Made by a program: the position numbers and the translations under genes. Positions 45,487 through 54,700 of a DNA stretch of 64,000 nt are shown in pieces. A model generated the notes under the pieces. That model did no database searches. It saw nothing but the letters and a program-made list of their open reading frames with translations, and was not told where the DNA came from. This stretch comes from Thiotrichaceae bacterium. Its GTDB lineage: Bacteria; Pseudomonadota; Gammaproteobacteria; Beggiatoales; Beggiatoaceae. How positions within the stretch are numbered: the stretch's first letter is position 1; every line of letters starts with the position of its first letter. The stretch covers positions 62,001 to 126,000 of the forward strand of contig JAABRD010000007.1 of assembly GCA_011391085.1 (NCBI GenBank). The letters run 5' to 3'.

Positions 45487-46183
45487 CGTGCGGTTTCTGT
45501 TAGTCTTGAACTGTGATTTATATGATTAAATGAGGGCTATGAAAGGAGGCTTGACTAATCAGAGTCCATCTGAAAATCATTCTAACTGGGTGAAATATCG
45601 TGCGGTTTCTTTTAGTCTTGAACTGTGATTGATATGATTAAATGAGGGCTCTGAAAGGAGGCTTGACGAATCAGAGTCCATCTGAAAATCATTCTAACTG
45701 GGTGAAATATCGTGCGGTTTCTTTTAGTCTTGAACTGTGATTGATATGATTAAATGAGGGCTCTGAAAGGTGGCTTGACGAATCAGAGTCCATCTGAAAA
45801 TCATTCTAACTGGGTGAAATATCGTGCGGTTTCTTTTAGTCTTGAACTGTGATTGATATGATTAAATGAGGTCTATGAAAGGTGGCTTGACGAATCAGAG
45901 TCCATCTGAAAATCATTCTAACTGGTTGAAATATCGTGCAGTTTCTTTTAGTCTTGAACTGTGATTGATATGATTAAATGAGGGCTATGAAAGGTGGCTT
46001 GACTAATCAGAGTCCATCTGAAAATCATTCTAACTGGTTGAAATATCGTGCGGTTTCTTTTAGTCTTGAACTGTGATTGATATGATTAAATGAGGGCTAT
46101 GAAAGGTGGCTTGACTAATCAGAGTCCATCTGAAAATCATTCTAATCATAGTTCAGACAGTACACCTACATTGCCTCACTACC
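45487..46183 (+). repeat. Tandem array of six 112-bp units derived from the GGTAGTGA element
   Basis: The unit beginning CGTGCGGTTTCT starts at 45487, 45599, 45711, 45823, 45935 and 46047, a constant period of 112 bases, with only a few substitutions between copies (GGAGGC/GGTGGC, ACTAATC/ACGAATC, GGGTG/GGTTG). After the sixth unit the sequence changes to TTCAGACAGT and the right end ACATTGCCTCACTACC (to 46183) of the element family; the left end is missing. The unit is the core of the single-copy elements at 40641, 49377 and 61187. It fills most of the 831-base gap before the antiporter gene. Confidence 0.92.
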
Positions 46184-46289
46184 AAAAATCTTGACAACTT
46201 AAATTGAACAAAATATCATACTTCTGCGCAAACAGCCTATATCATTTGCGTAAATCCAAACCACCATCCACTTTCAAACGTAATTCAAT

Positions 46290-47648
46290 ATGTCCGAAGA
46301 ACATGTCTTACATCTTTCCCTCTGGTCAATCACGCCTTTTGCCGGGTTGTTGTTGACCATTGGCCTCATGTCGTTCATTGCCACCAACTTCCCTCACAAT
46401 AAATTAGGGGAACTTTGGGAAAGTAACACGAACAAGTTAATCATTGGACTCCTGTGGAGTCTTCCCGTTCTCTATCTCCTCTATGCGGCTACCCAGTGGG
46501 GGCCGTTGTGGCATAGTCTCCATGACTATTTCTCCTTTATCACTTTGTTGTTCGCCCTGTTTGTGATTTCGGGTGGTATTTACTTGAAGGGAGATTTAAA
46601 AGCGACGCCGCTGGTGAATACTTCCTTCTTAGCTATCGGTTCAGTATTGGCGAATTTCATTGGTACCACAGGTGCCAGTGTGGTTCTGATTAGACCTTTT
46701 TTGAGAACCAATTCCCAGCGGAAGAATGTGTCTCATCTCCCCGTGTTTTTCATTTTCAGCGTGAGTAACATCGGTGGCTGTTTATTGCCCATTGGAGACC
46801 CACCTTTGTTTTTAGGATACCTGAAAGGGGTGCCGTTCTTTTGGACCTTGAATCTCTTTGTCGAATGGGTAGTGGCCATTGGACTGTTGCTGATCGTCTT
46901 TTTCGTTTGGGACACTTTACAATATCGTAAGGAAAGCGAAGCCAGTTTAACACAGGATAAACAAGCCTTCACTTCTCTCAAATTAATGGGAGGGATCAAC
47001 ATTCTCTGGCTAGTGGGCGTTTTATTAGCGGTGATTTTTATCACTCCCAATCAACTGGCCCAATGGGGATTGGCAGAAGGATATGGGAAGTTTTTACGTG
47101 AATACCTCATGTTATTCATGGCCGGTATGTCCTTTTTAACCTCTCCACTGACTTGCGAAATTCGCCGGGAGAATAATTTTACGTTCGCCCCGATTTTGGA
47201 AGTCGCTTACTTGTTCATGGGTATCTTCATCACTATGATACCGGCGTTAGAAATTTTGAAAATCAACGGTGCCGCTTTAGGAGTCACGCAACCCTGGCAC
47301 TTCTTCTGGGCCAGTGGGACTTTATCGGCCGTCTTGGATAATGCACCGACTTACTTGACTTTTTTATCGGTGGCGCAAGGTGTGACAGCAGCCAATCCAA
47401 CTGCGTATTCGATTCCTGCGGAACTGGCCCATCTGGGGGTGCCTGCTTCCCTGTTGACAGCCATTTCATTAGGTTCGGTCTTCATGGGTGCCATGACTTA
47501 CATTGGCAATGGTCCCAATTTCATGGTCAAAGCGATTGCCGATGAATGGGGGTATAAGATGCCTGACTTCTTCACTTACATCGTGAAGTATTCGATTCCA
47601 GTGCTGATTCCTATTTTTGTGGTGATTACGTTGTTGTTTTTGAAGTAA
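46290..47648 (+). CDS. NhaD/ArsB-like Na+/H+ antiporter or ion permease
   Basis: A 452-residue membrane protein of the ion transporter superfamily with about eleven helices. Typical segments are GTTGASVVLIRPFL, SNIGGCLLPIGDPPLFLGYLKGVPF and, near the end, LSAVLDNAPTYL and YIGNGPNFMVKAI; the paired helix-loop motifs with Asp and Asn-Ala-Pro are the ion-binding core of NhaD-type antiporters. Na+/H+ exchange is the likely role, but dicarboxylate or arsenite transport cannot be excluded. Transcribed alone. Confidence 0.87.
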   Translation: MSEEHVLHLSLWSITPFAGLLLTIGLMSFIATNFPHNKLGELWESNTNKLIIGLLWSLPVLYLLYAATQWGPLWHSLHDYFSFITLLFALFVISGGIYLKGDLKATPLVNTSFLAIGSVLANFIGTTGASVVLIRPFLRTNSQRKNVSHLPVFFIFSVSNIGGCLLPIGDPPLFLGYLKGVPFFWTLNLFVEWVVAIGLLLIVFFVWDTLQYRKESEASLTQDKQAFTSLKLMGGINILWLVGVLLAVIFITPNQLAQWGLAEGYGKFLREYLMLFMAGMSFLTSPLTCEIRRENNFTFAPILEVAYLFMGIFITMIPALEILKINGAALGVTQPWHFFWASGTLSAVLDNAPTYLTFLSVAQGVTAANPTAYSIPAELAHLGVPASLLTAISLGSVFMGAMTYIGNGPNFMVKAIADEWGYKMPDFFTYIVKYSIPVLIPIFVVITLLFLK

Positions 47649-47757
47649 TCTCACGAAAGGAGTTCAAAGCGTAGCTTTGTCAAGGCGACGCCATCGAGTT
47701 TAAGGAAACGGAGTTTCTCCTTGATTGAATATCACTCCTAACAGAAACTCAGTTTCT

Positions 47758-47932
47758 TGATAGTGATACAATGTGAATGACATTTTTGAACTGTGATGTC
47801 TGTGATGTGTTATGATGTCTCTGAGAAAAGTCTGATGGGAAAGACACGATTCTAGCCACTGGGCTTCTCTGCATCTCATCACACACATCACATACATCAC
47901 AGTTCCAGACTATCACCCACATTGCCTCACTA
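47758..47932. repeat. MITE-like element, GATAGTGATACAATGTG ends (175 bp)
   Basis: Left end GATAGTGATACAATGTGAAT and right end CACCCACATTGCCTCACTACC; inside, GAACTGTGATGTCTGTGATG pairs with CACATACATCACAGTTC. It lies in the 360-base gap between convergent genes. The same gap also has a CAAAGCGTAGCTTTG palindrome at 47666-47680 and a GAAACTCAGTTTCTTGA/AAGAAACTGAGTTTC inverted pair (47743-47760 and 47943-47957). Confidence 0.75.
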
Positions 47933-48010
47933 CCAGTTTTTTTAAAGAAACTGAGTTTCTCGCGGTATGACACTTAATCAAGAGGGAGTTGCCATACCAA
48001 CACTCAAATT

Positions 48011-48931
48011 TCAACCTGCGATAGGATAAGAATCAATTAGGATAAAAAAAATTTCTGACACTATGGCCACGACAGCATATCCCTCAACTTCTGTTATAAA
48101 TCTTTTTATTAGTTGAATATCCGGATGACCTGACGTATCCCGTTCTATCCAACGAAAGGGGTGTTTAACAAACAAAAGTGTTACTATACCCCATATTATG
48201 TACCACAAGGCTATGGCAAGGGCTTGTGCTTGAAGAGACATTAACTCAAATAATGCCACAGTCATGAATAATACGAGTGTAGTCCAGAGCATCACCAATA
48301 GTGCGTTGACATATTTGAATAGTAATCTTCTTAAACCAACAGTATGTCTGGCTAATAGAGACTCAGTAATGGCCACTTCTGTTATCAAAGAATGGCGACC
48401 TGAGGTGTTTCTGTCAGTCTGCGTTTGAACTAAAGGCAGAACACTTGCTGGTAATACAAAATTCGAAGCAGAGCTATTATAATCTGTGGCCTTGTCCGAA
48501 AGTTTCTCAGCAAAATAAAATTTAAACAGTTCTTCAAGAAGAACATATAAGAAGCGAAATGGAAGCCATAAGCAGATCATGACCGGAATAAATAAAAAGA
48601 GGTAGTGAATATTTAAGCTGATGTCTTCTTTAAACAAGGAGTAGAGAATAGAGTAGAGAATAGTTAAATTGGTGTCTACTTTACACAAGAAATCGCTGGT
48701 TTTCTCAACAATCTTGTTACCAGCTAACATCGACAAGAGTATCATTAAACCAGCCCCATTTAACAATAATCCAGCGACTCGTTGCATGGTTCCTAACCGA
48801 ACTTCAGCACGTTGCAAATAGGCTCTCATTTCGTTTTGTTCCGCGACAACTTGTTTCTCGTCGACAACTTGTTTCTCGGTAGCTTGTTTCTCGGCAACTG
48901 GTGTGGGGCTTGGATTTTCTTCGTTAGACAT
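48011..48931 (-). CDS. Multi-pass membrane protein of unknown function
   Basis: A 306-residue protein. ATG 48931 is chosen because GAGGAAAC lies at the right distance upstream; a TTG start ten codons earlier (48961) is possible. The N terminus is cytoplasmic and low-complexity, with a repeated KQ(V/A) pattern (EKQATEKQVVDEKQVVAEQ), followed by four or five membrane helices (near 50, 105, 205, 235 and 285). No conserved motif was recognised. Base composition is A+T-rich compared with its neighbours, as is the upstream 450 bases. Confidence 0.7.
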   Translation of the reverse strand: MSNEENPSPTPVAEKQATEKQVVDEKQVVAEQNEMRAYLQRAEVRLGTMQRVAGLLLNGAGLMILLSMLAGNKIVEKTSDFLCKVDTNLTILYSILYSLFKEDISLNIHYLFLFIPVMICLWLPFRFLYVLLEELFKFYFAEKLSDKATDYNSSASNFVLPASVLPLVQTQTDRNTSGRHSLITEVAITESLLARHTVGLRRLLFKYVNALLVMLWTTLVLFMTVALFELMSLQAQALAIALWYIIWGIVTLLFVKHPFRWIERDTSGHPDIQLIKRFITEVEGYAVVAIVSEIFFILIDSYPIAG

Positions 48932-48961
48932 ATTACAATGTTTCCTCAATTTCTGAGCCAA

Positions 48962-49376
48962 ATAAAATCAATCAATTCTGATGACTTGTGTTCAACACCA
49001 TATCATTTAGAGAGTGTTAATCCCACGAAGTTATCAAGACTTGATGGTTCTTTGAGTCAGAGTAGGATGGACAAATATTTGTTTGTCACCATCTTACTTG
49101 ACTGATAAATCATATTAAACAAATTATTCATTTTTAACCTAAGACAAATTGATCTTCTGAAATATGAATATTTGGTTGGTACGAGGTATGCAAAAAAAAA
49201 CCAACTAGGATTTCGTTTATATTTCAATAATATAAACATAAATACACATAACATTAAAGATAGAAAAGGGTAAAGAAGAGAAAGAAGGAGTAAAATGAAA
49301 TAGGTAGAAGAAAAAATTTTTGTTTTAATCGGGGTTTGATGAAGTCATTTTGAAGACAGTTTGTTATAAAATTGGC
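48962..49376. other. A+T-rich gene-free stretch
   Basis: Apart from the A+T richness and a purine-rich run near 49262-49315, I see no gene, palindrome or repeat. A small SD-like AGGAG and ATG near 49285-49301 leads to an immediate stop. Confidence 0.5.
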
Positions 49377-49541
49377 GGTAGTGATGCAATCTGGGTGAAA
49401 TATCGTGCGGTTTCTCTTCGGTCTTGAACTCTGATTGAAATGATTAAATGAGGGCTATGAAAGGAGGCTTGACGAATCAGAGTCCATCTGAAAATCATTC
49501 TAATCAGAGTTCAGACAGAGAACTCACATTGCCTCACTACC
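49377..49541 (+). repeat. Complete single-copy GGTAGTGA element (165 bp)
   Basis: Ends GGTAGTGATGCAATCTGGGT and ACTCACATTGCCTCACTACC with one copy of the 112-bp core between them. It serves as the reference for the tandem array at 45487-46183 and for the shorter copy at 61187-61323. Confidence 0.88.
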
Positions 49542-49668
49542 AAACTGGCTATAATTACAGATTGATTATTAACTAATTATCCGGCTGATAACTAATTATC
49601 CGGCTGAAGCCGTAAGTACGGTCTCGGTCTCTCATATACATCACACATATCACATCCATCACAGTTCC

Positions 49669-51528
49669 ATGTTATTCCAACTCCTCCAAACGGCTCAACA
49701 ATATTACCATGCCGGCCAGTTACCACAAGCCGCTGCATTATATCGTCAAGTGTTACAACAACACCCTCAGCATAGCGAAGCATTACACGCTTTGGGTGTC
49801 ATCGCAGCCCAGTTTCAACAATATGATGAGGCCCAGACTCTCATTCAACAAGCCATTCTTATTTCTCCCACAGTTGCCACTTTCCATAACAGTTTAGGAA
49901 ATGTCTATTGGTTGTTAAAAAAATTGGACCAGGCGACTGACTGTTATCAACGTGCCTTATCTCTCAATCCGCAAGCAGTGGAAGCGTATAATAATTTGGG
50001 CATCATTTTGGGTGAACAAGGTCAATTGGGTCAAGCCATTGCTTGCTTCCAACAAGTGTTATCGTTGCGTCCCAATGATGCCAACGCCTATCATAATTTG
50101 GGGACAGCGTTCAGCAAGCAACACCAACTGACTTCAGCTATCTCCTGTTATCAAACGGCGTTAACCTTAAATCCAAACTACCCAGACGCTTACCGTAGCT
50201 TAGGCAAAGCCTTTAAAGACAAAGGCTTGATTGAACCGGCCATTCAATGTTATCGACAGGCATTGCAATTGAAGCCGAGTTTTGTGGAGGCGCATAATAA
50301 TCTCCTCTATACCTTGAATTTTTCGCTACACTATGATTTGGCAAAATTATTTGCAGAACATCAACAGTTTAATCAACAACATGCCCTCCCGTTCACGCGG
50401 TTCATCCAACCGCATTCCAATTCGCGTCTCCCCCACAAGCGATTAAAAATTGGCTATGTCTCCCCCGATTTTCGGAAACATTCGCTGACTTACTTTGTAG
50501 AACCGGTCTTGGCTAACCATGATCATCAACAGTTTGAGATTTTTTGCTATTACAATAATATTCTGGAAGACGAGGTGACGCGCCGTTTTCAACTGTATGC
50601 AGATCATTGGGTCCCTTGCGCCCATTTATCAGATGAAGCGTTGGCCCAACGTATTCGGCAAGATGAGATTGATATTTTAATCGACTTAATGGGACACACG
50701 GCCCAGAATCGTCTTCTCGTTTGCGCCCGGAAACCGGCGCCAATTCAAGTGTTCAACACCATTGGGTATTCTAATACCACGGGGTTGACCACTATCGATT
50801 ATCGAATCACGGACGGTTATATTGACCCGCCAGGAATTGCCGAACAGTACAGTTCCGAAACGTTGATCCGAATGCCGGCCAGTTATTATTGCTACCGTCC
50901 CAATGATAACAGTCCGCCCGTCAATCCGTTACCGGCTTCCCAAAATGGTTACATCACCTTCGGTTCTTTCAACAGTTATGCAAAACTAAATGACTTCACT
51001 TTATCTCTGTGGGCTACCGTGTTAACTGCGATTCCGCACTCTAAATTACAAGTGCTGGCCATTGCTTTACAAGACCCGTTGTTGCAAAGAGAGTTGCAAG
51101 AACGCTTCGCCCGGTTGGGTATCTCATCGGAACGCCTCACCTTGGGTTATGCGCCTTCCACGGAAGACACTTTGAAAACTTATCACCATATTGACATTGC
51201 CCTTGACCCTTATCCATTTCATGGGGCAACGACGACTTGTCAAGCCCTGTGGATGGGGGTACCGGTGATCACGTTAGTGGGAAATACACCCGCGTCCAGG
51301 GCCGGGCTGAGTATTTTGTCGGCGGTTGAATTGACCACTATGATAGCTTACACACCTGCCGAATATCTCCAAATTTGCCAAAAGTTCTCTCGTGAGAAAA
51401 CCTATTTGCAACAGTTACGAGAAGGACTGCGTCAGCAAATGCAGTCTTCCCCGTTGATGGATGCGCTAGGTTTTACTCGTTATTTGGAGGAGACGTATCG
51501 GCAAATGTGGGGGAGGTATTTGAATTGA
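49669..51528 (+). CDS. TPR-containing O-GlcNAc-transferase-like glycosyltransferase (GT41)
   Basis: A 619-residue protein. The first 220 residues are about six tetratricopeptide repeats (ALHALGVIAAQ, AYNNLGIILGEQGQLGQAI, AYHNLGTAFSKQHQLTSAI). The rest is a GT41/SPINDLY-type catalytic region: KIGYVSPDFRKHSL, DILIDLMGHTAQNRL, APIQVFNTIGYSNTTG, ITFGSFNSYAKLND and LDPYPFHGATTTCQALWMGVP. It would transfer a sugar, possibly GlcNAc, to Ser/Thr of proteins inside the cell. Bacterial members are often linked to flagellin or surface-protein glycosylation; no such target gene is adjacent. It is monocistronic. Confidence 0.93.
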   Translation: MLFQLLQTAQQYYHAGQLPQAAALYRQVLQQHPQHSEALHALGVIAAQFQQYDEAQTLIQQAILISPTVATFHNSLGNVYWLLKKLDQATDCYQRALSLNPQAVEAYNNLGIILGEQGQLGQAIACFQQVLSLRPNDANAYHNLGTAFSKQHQLTSAISCYQTALTLNPNYPDAYRSLGKAFKDKGLIEPAIQCYRQALQLKPSFVEAHNNLLYTLNFSLHYDLAKLFAEHQQFNQQHALPFTRFIQPHSNSRLPHKRLKIGYVSPDFRKHSLTYFVEPVLANHDHQQFEIFCYYNNILEDEVTRRFQLYADHWVPCAHLSDEALAQRIRQDEIDILIDLMGHTAQNRLLVCARKPAPIQVFNTIGYSNTTGLTTIDYRITDGYIDPPGIAEQYSSETLIRMPASYYCYRPNDNSPPVNPLPASQNGYITFGSFNSYAKLNDFTLSLWATVLTAIPHSKLQVLAIALQDPLLQRELQERFARLGISSERLTLGYAPSTEDTLKTYHHIDIALDPYPFHGATTTCQALWMGVPVITLVGNTPASRAGLSILSAVELTTMIAYTPAEYLQICQKFSREKTYLQQLREGLRQQMQSSPLMDALGFTRYLEETYRQMWGRYLN

Positions 51529-51568
51529 GTCAAACAGTTAAGACGCCAAAGGTGGTGGCATGGAAGCT

Positions 51569-51772
51569 GGTGGACTAGAGGCTTCCGCCGGCCGGCCGTG
51601 AAGACGCCAAAACTGGTGGACTAGAGGCTTTAACTGGTGGACTAGAGGCTTTAGCCGGTGGCGTGGTTCTGTGATTTCAATTCTGTTCAGCCCCCACCGG
51701 CTGAAGCCTCTAGTCCACCAGAACGTTGACTTCATCTGAAGCCTCTAGTCCACCAGAACGTTGACTTCATCT
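51569..51772. repeat. REP-like block of the TAGAGGCTTTAGCCGG family
   Basis: Direct and inverted copies of GGTGGACTAGAGGCTT with a centre ATTTCAATTCTGTTCAGCCC; the right side has a duplicated GAACGTTGACTTCATCT unit. It lies between convergent genes. Confidence 0.8.
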
Positions 51773-51776
51773 CACC

Positions 51777-54700
51777 TTACATCTTTTCCACTAACTGTTG
51801 TCTCAAATAACGATTCTGCAAATGGACTCGCACTCGTGCTAATACCTCCTCTTGCTGAAACGGCTTGGTGATATAGTCCACGGCCCCCACCTGAAACCCT
51901 CTGATTTTGTCGTTTGTGTCAGACAATGCGGTAATAAATATCACCGGAATCTCCTTAGTGCGACGATTTTCCTTCAGGCGTCGACAGACTTCCAAACCAT
52001 TCATGCCAGGCATCATGATGTCTAACAAAATGAGATGAACTTGTTGATGTTCTAACAACGTCAAAGCACTTTCCCCACTTTTGGCAACAAGGACTCTAAA
52101 TTGGTGACTTTTTAATATTTCAAACAAAAATCGTAGATTCTCAGGTACATCATCGACAATCAAAATCGTAACCGATGAGGGTATGGTCATCTCTAATATT
52201 TGCCGACATCGTTCTAAATAAATTTGGGTCACTTCATCGGTGGGATGGGTTGCCAAGATCTGTTCAAAAAAAGGCTGGGCATCTGCAAATTCGCCTGAAT
52301 GATACAATACAAAACTGACTTCAAAATCATCTCGTGTTTGGTCTTTCAAAGCAATTTTCTCGTTGGAATCGGCATCATACACTTCATAAATAGTGACCAC
52401 TTCTGACTTGCCTTTGACTTTGACGGCATCTATCACACGAATATGATACTGTAATGGGTCCACTAATTTGAGATAAGTTTGTTGCGTAATCAACAGTGGT
52501 GTAAAGTAAATTTTGGTCAAATCTTGAATACGTGAGGCTAAATTAACCGCGTCCGAGATGACGGTACCTTCCATACGGTTCTCACCGCCGACGGTGCCTA
52601 ACATCAACCGGCCGGTATTCAAACCAATACCAATTTGCAGAGGAGAGAAGGAAGCCTTCTGTAGTAACTGATTATATTTAGTTAGCTGTTTTAACATAGC
52701 AATCGCACAATTGACCGCATCCTCTGCACAAGTGGGAAACACTGCCATAATGGCATCACCAATATATTTGTCAATAACGCCATGATGTTCCAAAATGATA
52801 GGTTCCATCTGCCCCAAATAGCTATTGATAAAAGCAAACGTGTCCGCTGGTGTCAGGTCTTCTGACAAGGCTGTGAACCCCCGAATATCGGCAAACAAAA
52901 CCGTCATTTCTTGTTCTATCTGGTCGCCCAATTGAATCTCCACAATGCTGTCTTTCCCTAAGAGTTGCAAAAATTCGCGTGGAATAAAGCGTTGATAGGC
53001 TTGGTTAAGTTGAAACAATTCTTGGGTAAAATGTTGCCGTTCAGTTTCCACTCGTTGATGTTCTGTCATATCTTGAAGCGACACCAGTGCGTAAATAATT
53101 TGGCCTTGTTCATCTAGTATTGACGTACTACGAGTTTCCAGCGGGATGGATTGATGATCGGGGCGGCGAATTTCGACATCGTTAGCCACCGTACCTTCGC
53201 CCCGTAAGGCCCGCGCACAAGGCAATTGTTGAGGAGGATACAGTTCCTCGGTGCCCGCTAAATACAGTTGATAAACTCTGGGCAATTGGTCCAGCGTCAC
53301 ATCAGGTAGCACTCCTTTTCCAAATAAGTGTTGGGCGAGATAGTTGAAATAATAAGGTTGCCCCGTGGGTTCAAACACCGCTACCCCAATGGGCATTGCT
53401 TCCAAAAATTGTCGCAACCGTTGTTCATTGGCTTTGGCGACCCGTAATGCTTCGGCTTGCAACTCTTTGAGATGTAAATGAGTATGCAGACGGGTCAGTA
53501 ATTCCTCCTTCACGACCGGTTTGGTGAGACAATCATTGGCACCATATTGTAACCCCATGATGATTTCAGACACTTGCCGTTTAGACGTTAGCAAGAGAAT
53601 CGGCAGTTCATGGACTCCCCAGGTTTTACGAATGCGTTGCAAGACTTCATAACCTGTCATTTGCGGCATCATTACATCAAGCAAAATGGCATCTGGTGTG
53701 AAGCCTTCTGCAAGAATTTTTAACGCCAGGGGTCCAGAAGTGGCTTGCTTAACTTGATAGTGTTGTTGAGATAAATAATTATGCAAGAGTTGCAACACTA
53801 CGAGGTCATCATCGACTATCAGAATTTGAAAGAATTTGGTGCCCCCCTCACCGGCTAAAGCCTCTAGTCCGGGGTCGTTGGCTAAAGCCTCTAGTTCAGT
53901 CTCCATCGGGACTAGAGGCTTTAGCCGGTGATCGATTTGAACCGGGACTAGAGGCTTTAGCCGGTGATCGATTTCAACCGGGACTAGAGGCTTTAGCCGG
54001 TGAGAAGCAACCAGGTACTCCAGTCTCATTTCTGTATAAATCGGCACCGTGAAAATAAAACTAGAACCCATTCCTATGGTTGACTCCACCCGAATGTGGC
54101 CACCATGTAATTCAATTAGCTGTTTGGTGATGGCCAACCCCAACCCCAATCCCCCGTCTGGCTGACTACCAACTTGACTAAAGGAGTCAAACAGGTGGTT
54201 CAAGCGATGCGGTGGAATGCCTATGCCAGTGTCTGACACAGTGATTTCTATAAAATTATCCACGACATGGGCTGACATTCGGACGGTGCCACGATTGGTA
54301 AATTTAATGGCATTTTCAATCAGATGATGAAAAACTTGTTGCAAACGTTGTTCGTCCGCTAGGGCTAACGGTAATTGTGAATCAACGGCGTTAATAAGTT
54401 GTAGAGATTTATTCGCGACCAGTGGTTGACTTAAAGTGATAACGAGGTCCACCACTTCGCGAATGCCGACATTGGTCAAGTCTAACACCAGCGTTTGATT
54501 TTTCAACATGGAAAAATCTAACAGGTCATTGACCAATGTGGTCAGTTGTTTGCCACTGCGCACAATCATGGCCAGGTGGGCTTTAACGGTGTTAGACAAC
54601 TCGCCGGCGGAACCTTCTATTAAAGACTCCGCTAAACCCTTGATGCCGCTTAAAGGAGTTTGCAACTCCCTGGAAGTATTGGCCAAAAATTCATCTTTTA

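Noticed and set aside
45487-46158. CRISPR array
   Set aside because: The 112-base units are contiguous and similar along their whole length; there are no unique spacers between short repeats and no cas genes.
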